NCBI RefSeq assembly: GCF_000413935.1
Contig: NZ_KE340379.1
Span: forward strand, 264,158-328,157
Reading direction: 5' to 3'
Origin: Acinetobacter colistiniresistens
Lineage (GTDB): Bacteria > Pseudomonadota > Gammaproteobacteria > Pseudomonadales > Moraxellaceae
Length of the DNA: 64,000 nt
Within the stretch, counting starts at the first letter, position 1, and each line of letters begins with the position of its first letter. The notes below the pieces were generated by a model. It did no database searches. It was given only the letters and a program-made list of their open reading frames with translations, and was not told the origin of the DNA. This document shows positions 39,462 to 49,262 of the stretch, piece after piece. The translations under genes were made by a program, and so were the position numbers.

Positions 39462-40471
39462 TGTCACCTTTAATGCGCGCACGATTTTCTCGCTTTCAGC
39501 ATAATCAGCTTGGTTTTCGTTGTTTTATTCTATTTATAATTATTTTTGTTTTGTCGCTATTTGCCGAATTCATTGCTAATGATAAACCGCTGTTGGTTCA
39601 TTATCAGCAGTCTTTTTATTTCCCGATCATTCGGGATTATCCAGAAACGACCTTTGGCGGTGTTTTTGAAACCACTGCAGATTATCAAGATCCTGTGGTG
39701 AAGCAATTAATTGAAAAGCAGGGCTGGATGATTTCCCCACCGGTGTCTTTTTCCTATCAATCTCCCAATTTATCACTTGCGGTGCCTGTGCCATCAAAAC
39801 CAAGTCCACAGAACTGGCTTGGAACGGATGATCAAGGTCGCGATGTATTTGCCCGAATTCTCTATGGTCTTCGCATTTCCCTCTTATTTGGATTTGCCCT
39901 GACACTGTGTTCTGCTGTTGTTGGCATTATTGTGGGGGCAATACAGGGGTATTACGGTGGCTGGATTGATCTGATTGGACAACGGGTGCTAGAGGTGTGG
40001 GGCGGTTTGCCAATGCTGTTCATTGTCATGATTCTGGTCAGTATGTTTAGCCCCAGTGTATATTGGCTATTTCTGATCATGTTGCTATTTGGCTGGACGG
40101 AGTTGGTTGGATTGGTACGGGCAGAATTCTTGCGCGCGCGCAATCTTGATTATGTTCGGGCAGCGCAAGCGTTGGGGGTAAGTGATGATCAAATTATCTT
40201 TAAGCACATCTTGCCTAATGCTATAAGCTCTAGTCTGTCACAGATTCCGTTTATGTTGACCGCGAATATCATTGCTTTAACTGCATTGGATTTTTTAGGT
40301 TATGGTCTACCTCCTGACGCGGCTTCGCTCGGAGAGTTATTATTACAAGGTAAAAATAATCTCGATGCACCTTGGCTGGTGCTTTCAGGATCCTTTACTT
40401 TGGCGATTGTACTGTCTTTATTGATTTATATTGGGGAGGCAGCGCGTGATGCATTCGACCCAAGACGCTAA
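39458..40471 (+). CDS. yejE: Peptide ABC transporter permease, YejE-like
   Basis: A 337-residue second permease subunit. First membrane helix FILFIIIFVLSLFAEFIAND, then the large periplasmic YejE segment (YFPIIRDYPETTFGGVFETT), the NWLGTDDQGRDVFARILYGL motif common to DppC/OppC, and the EAA loop NLDYVRAAQALGVSDDQIIF. It ends YIGEAARDAFDPRR. The start overlaps yejB and the end overlaps yejF by 23 bp. Confidence 0.92.
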   Translation: MMSPLMRARFSRFQHNQLGFRCFILFIIIFVLSLFAEFIANDKPLLVHYQQSFYFPIIRDYPETTFGGVFETTADYQDPVVKQLIEKQGWMISPPVSFSYQSPNLSLAVPVPSKPSPQNWLGTDDQGRDVFARILYGLRISLLFGFALTLCSAVVGIIVGAIQGYYGGWIDLIGQRVLEVWGGLPMLFIVMILVSMFSPSVYWLFLIMLLFGWTELVGLVRAEFLRARNLDYVRAAQALGVSDDQIIFKHILPNAISSSLSQIPFMLTANIIALTALDFLGYGLPPDAASLGELLLQGKNNLDAPWLVLSGSFTLAIVLSLLIYIGEAARDAFDPRR

Positions 40472-42053
40472 GACTGTTTTACAGCCTTTATTAAGTGTTC
40501 AGCAACTCAAGATCCAAAACGAAATAGGACACTGTTTGGTCGAGCATTTGAGCTTCGATGTTTACTCTGCCCAAACGGTGGCGATTGTCGGTGAAAGTGG
40601 TTCTGGGAAATCAATCAGTGCGCTTGCCCTATTGGGGTTGTTACCCGAGAACTTGGCGGTGCAAGGGCGAGTTGAATTTGCTGGCCAAGCGTTTTTGTCT
40701 GCTCACCAAGCTCAATTGCAGCAGCTTCGCGGCAAACGAATTGCCATGGTTTTTCAAGAACCAATGACAGCATTGAATCCTTTGCACTGTGTAGAAAAAA
40801 TAATTGCTGAAAGCCTGATTTTATCTGGGTTTAGTAAGGCAGATATTCGACAGCAGACGCTTTCTTTATTACAAGAGGTTGGGCTTGTTGAGGCAGAGCA
40901 AATTCTGAAATGCTATCCACATGAATTATCAGGAGGGCAACGACAACGGGTGATGTTGGCGATGGCCTTGGCTTTAGAGCCTGAAATTTTGATCGCAGAT
41001 GAGCCAACGACAGCTTTAGATGTGGTGCTACAAGCCCAAATTTTAGCGTTGTTAAAACGGTTACAACAGCAGCGAAAGATGGCACTTATTTTGATTAGCC
41101 ATGATCTGAATTTAATTCGGCATTATGCAGATCAGGTTGTGGTACTCAATCAAGGGCGAGTTGAAGAGCAGGGTGAGGTCAATGAAATTTTTACACATCC
41201 CAAGACGGTATATACGCAGAATCTACTGAATCATGATTTTGGGCAGGCTTTGCAGCTACAACCCAGCCAGAGATTACTGGAATTAAAAAATGTTACGGTA
41301 AAATATCCTATCAGAGGTGGGCTATTTAATCGGATTCAATCCTATAAAGTTGCCGCTGAAGCTGTGAGTTTTAGCTTATCGCAAGGCGAGGCTTTGGGTA
41401 TTGTTGGGGAAAGTGGTTCAGGGAAGTCTTCGTTGGCGTTGGCTATCACGCGGTTGATCAAAAGTGAAGGTGAAATCCTTTTCCAGAAGAATAATTTAAA
41501 CCAATTGACCCGAAAACAGCTTCGGCCACTTCGCCAAGATTTCCAGATTGTCTTCCAAGACCCTTTCAGTAGCTTAAATCCACGAATGTCTGTTGAACAA
41601 ATTATTGCAGAGGGGCTTCAGCTGCAACGTATTTCCAAGCAACAGTGTCATGAGCAAATTGACGCTGTGCTTGCAAAAGTCGAATTGTCTACAACAGAAA
41701 GAACTAAGTATCCTCATCAGCTCTCTGGCGGTCAGCGGCAACGTGTAGCGCTTGCTCGTGCATTGGTCTTGAATCCCAAGCTACTGATTCTGGATGAACC
41801 GACGTCTGCTTTAGATCGCACCACCCAACTGGCCATCATTCAGTTACTGCGTCGTTTGCAGCAACAAGAAAAAATCAGTTATGTGTTTATCAGTCATGAC
41901 TTACAAGTCATTCAAGCGCTTTGTCAGAAAGTCATGGTCATGCATCACGCCAAAGTCTTGGAATATCAAGCAACAGCACTTTTATTTAGCCAGCCTCAGA
42001 CGGAATACACGCGTCAACTCATTTCTGCCAGCACATATTCTCATTGTAATTAA
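40449..42053 (+). CDS. yejF: Peptide ABC transporter ATPase, YejF-like (two fused nucleotide-binding domains)
   Basis: A 534-residue ATPase from the ATG at 40449, which has GGGGAGG nine bases upstream, better than a TTG at 40431. Two complete nucleotide-binding domains: Walker A VGESGSGKS, signature ELSGGQRQRV and Walker B LIADEPTTALD in the first; VGESGSGKSS, QLSGGQRQRV and LILDEPTSALD in the second. The oligopeptide-binding ATPase C-terminal motifs are present. It powers YejBE from the cytoplasm and closes the operon; no strong terminator follows, though the next 100 bp are non-coding. Confidence 0.93.
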   Translation: MHSTQDAKTVLQPLLSVQQLKIQNEIGHCLVEHLSFDVYSAQTVAIVGESGSGKSISALALLGLLPENLAVQGRVEFAGQAFLSAHQAQLQQLRGKRIAMVFQEPMTALNPLHCVEKIIAESLILSGFSKADIRQQTLSLLQEVGLVEAEQILKCYPHELSGGQRQRVMLAMALALEPEILIADEPTTALDVVLQAQILALLKRLQQQRKMALILISHDLNLIRHYADQVVVLNQGRVEEQGEVNEIFTHPKTVYTQNLLNHDFGQALQLQPSQRLLELKNVTVKYPIRGGLFNRIQSYKVAAEAVSFSLSQGEALGIVGESGSGKSSLALAITRLIKSEGEILFQKNNLNQLTRKQLRPLRQDFQIVFQDPFSSLNPRMSVEQIIAEGLQLQRISKQQCHEQIDAVLAKVELSTTERTKYPHQLSGGQRQRVALARALVLNPKLLILDEPTSALDRTTQLAIIQLLRRLQQQEKISYVFISHDLQVIQALCQKVMVMHHAKVLEYQATALLFSQPQTEYTRQLISASTYSHCN

Positions 42054-42152
42054 ATTGACATATGCTATTGTCAGTTTGTCGGAAGAGAGCTTGACAGTCA
42101 AAATAATCAGATTAAATTAGAGTAAAAGCTCTAATAGTAGCAGAGGATGGCC

Positions 42153-43397
42153 ATGAGTCAGATTGCAGATAGTATCCAGATTCGGAACACCACATTTAAA
42201 AACCGTATTATTAAAGGGGCCATGAGTGAAGCGCTGGCAAATGATGCTGGACAGCCGAATGATGTGTTAATTGGTTTATATGAGGCTTGGGCAAAAGGTG
42301 GACTCGGTTGTGCCGTCACCGGTAATGTGATGGTGAATATTGGTGCCAAGAATGAGCCTGGTGTGGTTGCAATTGAAACAGAACGGGATTTGGAAAAATT
42401 ACAGCAATGGGCTGCGATTGGCAAAAAATACGGCATGGTGCAATTGATTCAGTTGTCACATCCTGGTCGGCAATGTCCTAAGGGGCTCAATAAAGAGACT
42501 GTCGCGCCATCAGCGGTGCCATTTAGTCCCATGCTTGCTGCAATGTTTGGCACACCACGTGAGCTCAAACATGAAGAAATTTTAGATATTATTCAGCGTT
42601 TTGCAACGGCCGCAGCGGTATGCGAAAAGGCTAGGTTTGAGGGGGTGCAGTTTCATGGTGCACATGGTTATCTCATCAGCCAGTTTTTATCACCTCTGAC
42701 CAACAAGCGTACCGATCAATGGGGTGGTTCGATTGAGAACCGTATGCGATTCTTGCTGGAAATTTATAAGGCAGTCCGTGAGGCGACCTCTGAAAATTTC
42801 ATCATTTCGGTCAAACTAAATTCGGCGGATTTTCAGCGCGGTGGTATTACTGAAGATGATGTCATTACTGTATTTAAGGCAATTGATGCAGCGGGGATCG
42901 ATATTATTGAAATCTCGGGAGGGACTTATGAGGCGCCAGCAATGGCAGGAGTAAAAGCCGAATCCCGTAAAGCCAGTACCGTTGCACGTGAGGCATATTT
43001 CTTAGAGTTTGCCGAGAAGATCCGCCAACATGTCTCTTGTAAGTTGATGGTGACGGGGGGCTTTCGTACCGTAGAAGGAATGAATGCTGCACTTGAAAGT
43101 GGTGCATGTGATTTTATTGGAATTGCACGCCCATTGGCAGTTGAAACGGATCTGACAGACCGTTTAATTGCAGGGCATGATGTTCGTTATGCTGTAAAAC
43201 CAATTAAAACAGGGATTCCCTTTGTCGATAAGATGGCGATCATGGAAATCATCTGGTATGCCGCACAGTTCAAAGCGATTGGGCAGGGCAAGAAGCCAAA
43301 TCCAAAATTATCCCCATTGTTGGTATTCTTGAACTATGCGAAAGGGAATATCAAAGCGGTGGTGAAAGGTCGTGTCAATTCGCGTAAATCTGCTTGA
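42153..43397 (+). CDS. Old-yellow-enzyme-type NADH:flavin oxidoreductase
   Basis: A 414-residue FMN-dependent TIM-barrel enzyme. The ATG at 42153 is favoured by AGAGG six bases upstream; an ATG two codons earlier has no site. Motifs: FKNRIIKGAMSEALA, LIQLSHPGRQCP, then GVQFHGAHGYLISQFLSPLT with the His pair that binds the substrate, WGGSIENRMRFLLEI, and a C-terminal VTGGFRT...FIGIARPLA phosphate-binding part. It would reduce activated alkenes or other enones; true substrate unknown. The final ~70 residues (MAIMEIIWYAAQFKAIGQGK) are typical of the longer bacterial subgroup. It has its own terminator. Confidence 0.88.
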   Translation: MSQIADSIQIRNTTFKNRIIKGAMSEALANDAGQPNDVLIGLYEAWAKGGLGCAVTGNVMVNIGAKNEPGVVAIETERDLEKLQQWAAIGKKYGMVQLIQLSHPGRQCPKGLNKETVAPSAVPFSPMLAAMFGTPRELKHEEILDIIQRFATAAAVCEKARFEGVQFHGAHGYLISQFLSPLTNKRTDQWGGSIENRMRFLLEIYKAVREATSENFIISVKLNSADFQRGGITEDDVITVFKAIDAAGIDIIEISGGTYEAPAMAGVKAESRKASTVAREAYFLEFAEKIRQHVSCKLMVTGGFRTVEGMNAALESGACDFIGIARPLAVETDLTDRLIAGHDVRYAVKPIKTGIPFVDKMAIMEIIWYAAQFKAIGQGKKPNPKLSPLLVFLNYAKGNIKAVVKGRVNSRKSA

Positions 43398-43405
43398 TCT
43401 GATTT

Positions 43406-43430
43406 AGGGTTCTACGGAACCCTTTATTTT
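43406..43430 (+). terminator. Terminator after the oxidoreductase gene
   Basis: AGGGTTC / GAACCCT hairpin with a TACG tetraloop, followed by TTATTTT, nine bases past the stop. Confidence 0.85.
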
Positions 43431-43437
43431 GACAAAT

Positions 43438-43473
43438 AAAAAAGCCACTGTCTTAAGATGCAGTGGCTTTTTC
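43438..43473. terminator. Bidirectional terminator between oxidoreductase and tRNA-Glu
   Basis: AAAGCCACTG / CAGTGGCTTT perfect arms (43441-43450, 43461-43470) with A- and T-runs outside. On the minus strand it ends the tRNA-Glu transcript six bases past the CCA end. Confidence 0.88.
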
Positions 43474-43478
43474 AAATT

Positions 43479-43554
43479 TGGCGTCCCTACGGGGATTCGA
43501 ACCCCGGTTACCGCCGTGAAAGGGCGATGTCCTAGGCCTCTAGACGATAGGGAC
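43479..43554 (-). tRNA. gltT: tRNA-Glu (anticodon TTC)
   Basis: 76 bases including an encoded CCA. Read leftward: acceptor GTCCCTA pairs with TAGGGAC, anticodon loop CTTTCAC with TTC, T-arm GGGGTTCGAATCCCC, end GCCA. All four stems form. It lies next to rnt, whose product trims tRNA 3' ends. Confidence 0.96.
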
Positions 43555-43573
43555 TTCTTGAGGTGGGTGTATA

Positions 43574-44239
43574 TTAGGGTTCTGTCACCAAACTGTCAAG
43601 AAGGTGAGGAGACAGTTTGTTCAAAATATAGCAAAACAGTTCAGCGGTCTTCTGCGTATCGTACAAAGCAGAGTGTGCTTCCTTACCATCAAACTCGATT
43701 CCGGCCTGAATACAGGCACGTGCCAACACGGTTTGCCCAAACATGACCGCACTTAAGGTCACCGTATCAAACACCGAAAAGCTGTGAAAAGGATTCTGGT
43801 TTTTGGTTCCAGAACGTGCAATTGCTGCTTGTAAAAAACCCAAGTCGAAATGTGCGTTATGACCGACCAATACCGCGTGGGTACAGTGCTGGGCTTTGCG
43901 TACTTCATTCAATGATTTGAAAATGCGACGTAAAGCACTTCGTTCATCCTCAGCCATCGCAACACGCATTGGGTTGAATGGGTCAATCCCAATAAAATCG
44001 AGCGAGCGTCGATCCAGATTGGCACCTTCGAATGGGTTGATATGCGCTTGGAATGATGGACCTGGTACAAATTGACCTTGTTCATCATAAACAATTGGAA
44101 TACAGGCAATTTCAAGTAGGGCATCGGTTTGTGAGTTAAAACCTGCTGTTTCGACATCGACAACAACAGGTAAAAATCCACGAAAACGCTGTCCAATGAC
44201 AGGCGCTTTATTTTCTTCTTGGGTCACACTTTTCTCCAT
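43574..44239 (-). CDS. rnt: Ribonuclease T
   Basis: A 221-residue DEDDh 3'-5' exonuclease that matures tRNA and other stable RNA 3' ends. Catalytic motifs: [20 protein letters not shown] (Asp, Glu), [14 protein letters not shown] (Asp) and [17 protein letters not shown] (His, Asp). Basic and aromatic RNA-binding residues are typical of the family. The start overlaps the end of pyrC by 16 bp, giving a pyrC-rnt operon. Length close to E. coli RNase T at 215. Confidence 0.95.
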   Translation of the reverse strand: MEKSVTQEENKAPVIGQRFRGFLPVVVDVETAGFNSQTDALLEIACIPIVYDEQGQFVPGPSFQAHINPFEGANLDRRSLDFIGIDPFNPMRVAMAEDERSALRRIFKSLNEVRKAQHCTHAVLVGHNAHFDLGFLQAAIARSGTKNQNPFHSFSVFDTVTLSAVMFGQTVLARACIQAGIEFDGKEAHSALYDTQKTAELFCYILNKLSPHLLDSLVTEP

Positions 44240-45258
44240 TGCAGTGTTTTACCTGCATGAAGTGGAATAATTTTCTGATCTTCAAGGTAATCAAAAGATT
44301 CAGCGACGGTAATGTCTTCTTTGACGAGCGTAATGGTTGAAGTATTACGTGGTAAACCATAGAAGTCAGCACCAAACATGCTGGCAAAACCTTCCAGACG
44401 TTCTAGTTTACCGACTTGGTCAAATGCCTGTGCATAAAGCTCAATGGCATTAGGTGCGCTATAGCAGCCTGCACAACCACAGGCATTCTCTTTGGCATTT
44501 TGTGCATGTGGAGCACTATCTGTACCTAAGAAGAATTTTGGATTGCCGCTGGTTGCTACTTCCAGCAAGGTGGTTTGATGCGTTTGACGTTTTAAAATTG
44601 GTAAGCAATAGAAATGTGGTTTGACGCCACCCACTAACATATCATTGCGGTTGAATAATAAATGTTGAGGCGTAATGGTTGCTGCAACATTACGATCTTG
44701 TTCCAGTACAAAATTTGCCGCATCACTTGTTGTAATGTGTTCTAGTACGACTTTTAATTGTGGGAACTGCTTCAGTAACGGTGACAGTACTTCATCTAGG
44801 AATCTTTTTTCACGATCAAAAATGTCAACATGATTATGCGTGACTTCACCATGAAGCAACAGAGGAACTTGATGTTCTTCCAGTTGTTCGATCACAGCGT
44901 ACACTTTACGAATATCACTAACGCCATTATCTGAGTTAGTGGTTGCACCCGCAGGATAAAGCTTGATGGCATTGACAAATTCAGACTCTTTAATTTTACG
45001 CACTTCATCCGGAGAAGTGTGATCGGTAAAATAAAGCACCATACGCGGATCAAAATGAAGCCCTTCTGGGACATGGGCAAGAATACGCTCGCGATAGGCT
45101 AAAGCTTCATCTACAGTTTTGACGGGTGGAACAAGATTGGGCATACAAATTGCGCGTGCAAATTGTTTGGCTAAATCAGGGACAGTACGTTTTAAAGCTA
45201 AACCATCACGCAGGTGTGCGTGCCAATCATCTGGTTGCAAAAGTGTAAGAGTATTCAA
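44224..45258 (-). CDS. pyrC: Dihydroorotase PyrC
   Basis: A 344-residue type II dihydroorotase for pyrimidine synthesis, closing carbamoyl-aspartate to dihydroorotate. Zinc ligands: [11 protein letters not shown] at the start, a carbamylated lysine in [19 protein letters not shown], His in [29 protein letters not shown] and the Asp in [21 protein letters not shown]. coli PyrC is 348. Homodimer, cytoplasm. Its downstream end overlaps rnt. Confidence 0.96.
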   Translation of the reverse strand: MNTLTLLQPDDWHAHLRDGLALKRTVPDLAKQFARAICMPNLVPPVKTVDEALAYRERILAHVPEGLHFDPRMVLYFTDHTSPDEVRKIKESEFVNAIKLYPAGATTNSDNGVSDIRKVYAVIEQLEEHQVPLLLHGEVTHNHVDIFDREKRFLDEVLSPLLKQFPQLKVVLEHITTSDAANFVLEQDRNVAATITPQHLLFNRNDMLVGGVKPHFYCLPILKRQTHQTTLLEVATSGNPKFFLGTDSAPHAQNAKENACGCAGCYSAPNAIELYAQAFDQVGKLERLEGFASMFGADFYGLPRNTSTITLVKEDITVAESFDYLEDQKIIPLHAGKTLQWRKV

Positions 45259-45421
45259 GGTCTACTTCAAACTTAAAAATAATACAAATAATAATGCATA
45301 AAGTGTGAAAATGGTAACTACAATTACGGATAAGTGGTTAAGCAAAGCACATGACAAAATGAGAATTTATGTTATTTTTTATGCGGCACAAAAATAGTGC
45401 AGTATAAAAAGAGTGTATGGG

Positions 45422-46684
45422 ATGGACAATGGCTATGATCTTGATCAGTTGCAGAGGTCAAAAGAAGACCTAGAGCAGCTTGTTGCCCAACATTCTAAGT
45501 CAAAGAGTTCCCATCAAACTTTACCTCAACAACTAGAAAATGAATTTTGGACCTTTAATGTTGATCGCACCCGCCTCAATGCGATTCAGTTCTTTGGTCA
45601 GGGGGTGATTACCTATACTGTTTTTGTTCTGTTGATTTTACCTTCTAACTTTATTGTCATACGTGCAAGTGAGCATTTTGTGCTCGACTTTATCTACAGT
45701 ATTCTGAGTTTAATGGTCGTTGGTATTGCACTTTTCTTATTCTGGGTCTTCTCAAGATTTAAAACGCTGAGCAATTTATTTTATCCGACAGCCTGTCTCA
45801 TTGTTTTCTTGACCATTGTATTGACCTCCGTGTTGATGATGAGTGTTTCCAATCTGGTATTGCAGAATCAGGCGATGGTATTGATTGCCTTTCTATATAT
45901 GTTGGGATTTATTCTGAGTGGCATCCGACCATTACATATGTTGTGGATTGGCTCATTTGCTGCAATTTCTATCTTGTTTATTTTATATTTACTCAATCAT
46001 ACAAGTGACTTTTTAATGATTGGGCGGACGCTGATTGGAAGTTTACTGCTCGGTTTTTCGATTAGTGTGATGTTGACGTCCAAAGAAAGAAAAATATTTA
46101 TAAAGTCGAAAATCTCAGAAATTGATGAACAGATTTTGCGGATACAGGCCTCTGAGTTGTTACATTTGAGTCAGCATGACGAACTGACCGATGTATCAAA
46201 TCGACGTACTTTTGAAGAAATGTGCCGTTATTATTATGATTTATCTTGTAGAGAGCGAAAATCATTGTCTGTACTTTTTATCGATATTGATTTTTTCAAA
46301 AATTACAATGATTTTTATGGGCATCAAATGGGTGACCAAGTGATCTCGGCTATCGCGAAAAGCATCAAAAGTTCAATTCGGCATATGGATTTTATTGCAC
46401 GATATGGTGGAGAGGAATTTGTGGTCTTGTTGCCAGAGACTTCAGCTCAAGGAGCTTATGCTGTAGCAACCAATATTTATCGAGCAATTGACCGCTTAAT
46501 GATTCCTCATGAAAAATCCTTAGTCGCAAATCATGTGACCATTAGCTTGGGGATAACTGTTTTTAATGGCAATCCAAAAATTAGTCAGGAGCTTTTGATT
46601 GATACGGCAGATAAAGCCTTATATCGTGCGAAGCAATTAGGTCGCAATCAGATTTATTATCAGCCACTCCCCAACGTAGAATAA
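45422..46684 (+). CDS. Membrane-bound diguanylate cyclase (GGDEF)
   Basis: About 420 residues from the ATG at 45422; a GTG three codons upstream is an alternative because no clear ribosome site separates them. A short N-terminal cytoplasmic part leads to about six membrane helices (FGQGVITYTVFVLLILPSNF, FIYSILSLMVVGIALFLFWV, LIVFLTIVLTSVLMMSVSNL, and on to LLLGFSISVML), a linker coiled coil, and a GGDEF domain at about 250-415. The active-site loop is RYGGEEF, catalytically competent. An inhibitory I-site is present (RHMD five residues before GGEEF). It makes cyclic di-GMP. No EAL domain. Confidence 0.9.
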   Translation: MDNGYDLDQLQRSKEDLEQLVAQHSKSKSSHQTLPQQLENEFWTFNVDRTRLNAIQFFGQGVITYTVFVLLILPSNFIVIRASEHFVLDFIYSILSLMVVGIALFLFWVFSRFKTLSNLFYPTACLIVFLTIVLTSVLMMSVSNLVLQNQAMVLIAFLYMLGFILSGIRPLHMLWIGSFAAISILFILYLLNHTSDFLMIGRTLIGSLLLGFSISVMLTSKERKIFIKSKISEIDEQILRIQASELLHLSQHDELTDVSNRRTFEEMCRYYYDLSCRERKSLSVLFIDIDFFKNYNDFYGHQMGDQVISAIAKSIKSSIRHMDFIARYGGEEFVVLLPETSAQGAYAVATNIYRAIDRLMIPHEKSLVANHVTISLGITVFNGNPKISQELLIDTADKALYRAKQLGRNQIYYQPLPNVE

Positions 46685-46701
46685 AATATTTAAGCGAAAA
46701 A

Positions 46702-46734
46702 AAACCGAAGATCAATGTTGGTCTTCGGTTTTTA
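46702..46734. terminator. Bidirectional terminator, cyclase gene / L,D-transpeptidase
   Basis: AAACCGAAGA / TCTTCGGTTT hairpin with A- and T-runs on the two sides, between convergent genes. Confidence 0.88.
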
Positions 46735-46750
46735 TCAAATAACTTTTACA

Positions 46751-47956
46751 TTATTCCAAGAATTTTACAGTTACACCTGAGCGTACTTTATTACCTAAAT
46801 CATTCGCATCCCAGTTGGTTAAACGGATACAACCATGTGATGCAGTTTTAGAGATCAACGATGGGTTTGGTGTACCATGAATACCAAATGATTTCTTGCT
46901 TAAACCAATCCAGATATTCCCCACTGGCGCGTTAGGACCAGGTGGTAAAGTGAGTGGTTTAAGGTTCTTACCTTGTACAAAGTTCGATGGTGAGTAGCTA
47001 TAGTACGGGTTGCGAGCAACACCGACTACTTTATAGGTACCCGTTGGAGAAGGCGTGTCAGAACTACCAATTGTTGCAGGAAATGAAGCAATCATTTGGT
47101 TACGGCTGTTGAATAAATACAGCTGTCTTGCACCTTTGTGCGCAACGATCAAATGAATATCTTCTGGTAAATCATTGCGGACATTGGCAACAATGATTTT
47201 CTCGCCAGGTTTTTTAAAGGTTGCCGTTGGATTCAGTTTCTTTAAGAAATTTTCATCCATATGGAATTTTTCACCTAACATTTCTGTTACGCGGGTGTAA
47301 TACAAACCTTTCATTTTTGCTTGTAAGGCGTAGTCTGACGGGATTGAATCCGCATACGGGCCTTTAAAGTCAGCATCGGTGAGTGTGTATTCAACATAAG
47401 CCGGTTTGGTTTGCTTAGCAACCAATGCATCCCATGTTTCTTTAGTCAGTTGACCTGTTGGCGTTAAACCATTCATTTGCTGGAATGATGCAATGGCTTT
47501 TAATGTATTTTTACCATTTGCGCCATCAATTGCACCTGGTGAAGCATGCGCGTTATTCAGCATCACATGAGCGCGTGCATAGGCTGGAAGCTGTCCTCTG
47601 GGTAAGGTTTCAGGCCATTCAGCATTATTGATACTATCCAATGTCCATGAAATTTTAGCAGTAGGTGCAGCCGTTGCAGTATCTGGTGTATTTTCTAATT
47701 TTTGAGAGACGACGGATGCAGCACCTGTATTCACTTGAGGATCAGATGTTGCTGGCGCAGCAACGCTAGAGGCTGGATCAGCAGCAACACCAGAAGTGGT
47801 ACGATCAATTGCTAAGGGATCAATTGGATCTTGTACTGAACCTGCGACTTTTTTGGGATTTAATGGTTGCTCAGTTGTTGGCGCAGCAAAAGCAACATTA
47901 GTAAGAATACAACTTAAACTCATAGCGAGTAATGAGCGAACAAACATGTAATTCAA
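46751..47956 (-). CDS. Periplasmic L,D-transpeptidase (YkuD) with peptidoglycan-binding domain
   Basis: A 401-residue exported protein with a signal peptide (LLAMSLSCILTNVAFA). After a Pro/Ala/Thr-rich linker comes a peptidoglycan-binding domain near 120-180 (ASPGAIDGANGKNTLKAIAS), a LysM-like stretch (YALQAKMKGLYYTRVTEMLG) and a YkuD catalytic domain to the C-terminus with FGIHGTPNP and the active-site cysteine in TASHGCIRLTN. It forms 3-3 crosslinks or attaches D-amino acids or lipoprotein to peptidoglycan. Acinetobacter has an LdtJ of similar build; I do not commit to the symbol. It is divergent from hemE. Confidence 0.9.
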   Translation of the reverse strand: MNYMFVRSLLAMSLSCILTNVAFAAPTTEQPLNPKKVAGSVQDPIDPLAIDRTTSGVAADPASSVAAPATSDPQVNTGAASVVSQKLENTPDTATAAPTAKISWTLDSINNAEWPETLPRGQLPAYARAHVMLNNAHASPGAIDGANGKNTLKAIASFQQMNGLTPTGQLTKETWDALVAKQTKPAYVEYTLTDADFKGPYADSIPSDYALQAKMKGLYYTRVTEMLGEKFHMDENFLKKLNPTATFKKPGEKIIVANVRNDLPEDIHLIVAHKGARQLYLFNSRNQMIASFPATIGSSDTPSPTGTYKVVGVARNPYYSYSPSNFVQGKNLKPLTLPPGPNAPVGNIWIGLSKKSFGIHGTPNPSLISKTASHGCIRLTNWDANDLGNKVRSGVTVKFLE

Positions 47957-48145
47957 CCTTAAGAATTATTCATATTGAGATATAAGATGTTGCAAGTATT
48001 ACAGAAAATAATACGGCTTGCAGTAGCAGTTTTGTGTAAAAGCGAAATTTATTTGAAGGGAGGGCTTTTGTATGGCATTGCGGTTATAAATTCCTAGATA
48101 ACTTTGTTATGATGCGCTCTACATGAAAGAATTTAGAGATTGGTA

Positions 48146-49219
48146 ATGACAACGTTGAAAAATGATCGTTTTTTACGAGCTTTATTACGTGAACCTGTAG
48201 ACACCACACCTGTATGGATGATGCGTCAAGCAGGACGTTATTTACCAGAATATCGTGAAACTCGTGCGCAGGCAGGAGACTTTCTATCTTTATGTAAGAA
48301 TACCGAATTTGCGTGTGAAGTGACATTGCAACCATTGCGCCGTTATGAACTGGATGCTGCGATTTTATTTTCAGATATTTTGACTGTACCCGATGCATTG
48401 GGTTTAGGCCTATATTTTGAAACAGGTGAAGGGCCAAAATTTCATAAAACAGTGCGTACTGAACAGGATGTGGCGAATTTACCAAAGCTCAATGCCAAGT
48501 CCGATTTAGCTTATGTGATGAATGCGGTCTCGACCATTCGTTCTGCGTTACATGGACAAGTGCCATTAATTGGTTTTTCGGGAAGCCCGTGGACTTTAGC
48601 AACCTATATGATTGAAGGTGGTTCAAGCAAAGAATTCCGTTTTACTAAAAATATGATGTATGCACAGCCAGAAGTATTACATGCTTTACTGGATCATTTA
48701 GCGGATTCAGTGATTGATTATCTGAATGCACAAATTGATGCGGGTGCACAAGCGATCCAGATCTTTGACAGTTGGGGTGGTGCATTGGCGCATAGAGAAT
48801 ATGTTGAATTCTCATTGAATTATATGACCAAGATTATTGCAGGTCTCCAACGCGAGAAAGATGGCCGTCGTATTCCAATTATTGTTTTCACCAAAGGCGG
48901 TGGACAATGGTTAGAGACCATGCTGACGACAGGTGCAGATGCATTTGGTTTGGATTGGACGACACCACTTTATACTGCACGTGATGTGATTGCTGGTCGC
49001 GCGGCCTTACAAGGTAATTTAGATCCTGCCGTGCTTTATGGCTCAGCTGCTTCAATTGAAAAATCAGTGAAAGCGATGTTGGATGATGCTTATGCCAACG
49101 GGGAAAAAACGGGTTATATCGCAAATCTGGGCCATGGTATTACCCAATGGGTTGATCCTGCGCAGCCAAAGATTTTTGTTGATACTGTACACGAATACAG
49201 TGCCAAATATTTAGGTTGA
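48146..49219 (+). CDS. hemE: Uroporphyrinogen decarboxylase HemE
   Basis: A 357-residue TIM-barrel enzyme that converts uroporphyrinogen III to coproporphyrinogen III for heme. The start is ATG 48146. Family signatures: [17 protein letters not shown] at the N-terminus, [18 protein letters not shown] and [19 protein letters not shown]. The catalytic aspartate is in [10 protein letters not shown]; conserved [11 protein letters not shown] and ALQGNLDP also occur. E. coli HemE is 354. Cytoplasmic homodimer. The DUF817 gene follows 43 bp downstream. Confidence 0.96.
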   Translation: MTTLKNDRFLRALLREPVDTTPVWMMRQAGRYLPEYRETRAQAGDFLSLCKNTEFACEVTLQPLRRYELDAAILFSDILTVPDALGLGLYFETGEGPKFHKTVRTEQDVANLPKLNAKSDLAYVMNAVSTIRSALHGQVPLIGFSGSPWTLATYMIEGGSSKEFRFTKNMMYAQPEVLHALLDHLADSVIDYLNAQIDAGAQAIQIFDSWGGALAHREYVEFSLNYMTKIIAGLQREKDGRRIPIIVFTKGGGQWLETMLTTGADAFGLDWTTPLYTARDVIAGRAALQGNLDPAVLYGSAASIEKSVKAMLDDAYANGEKTGYIANLGHGITQWVDPAQPKIFVDTVHEYSAKYLG

Positions 49220-49262
49220 TATTTAAACCATATTTCAAGGTCTACATGTTAGGGTCAGTTTT

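Noticed and set aside
43479..43554. tRNA-Glu as a second phage attachment site
   Set aside because: No repeat of the tRNA end and no integrase nearby.
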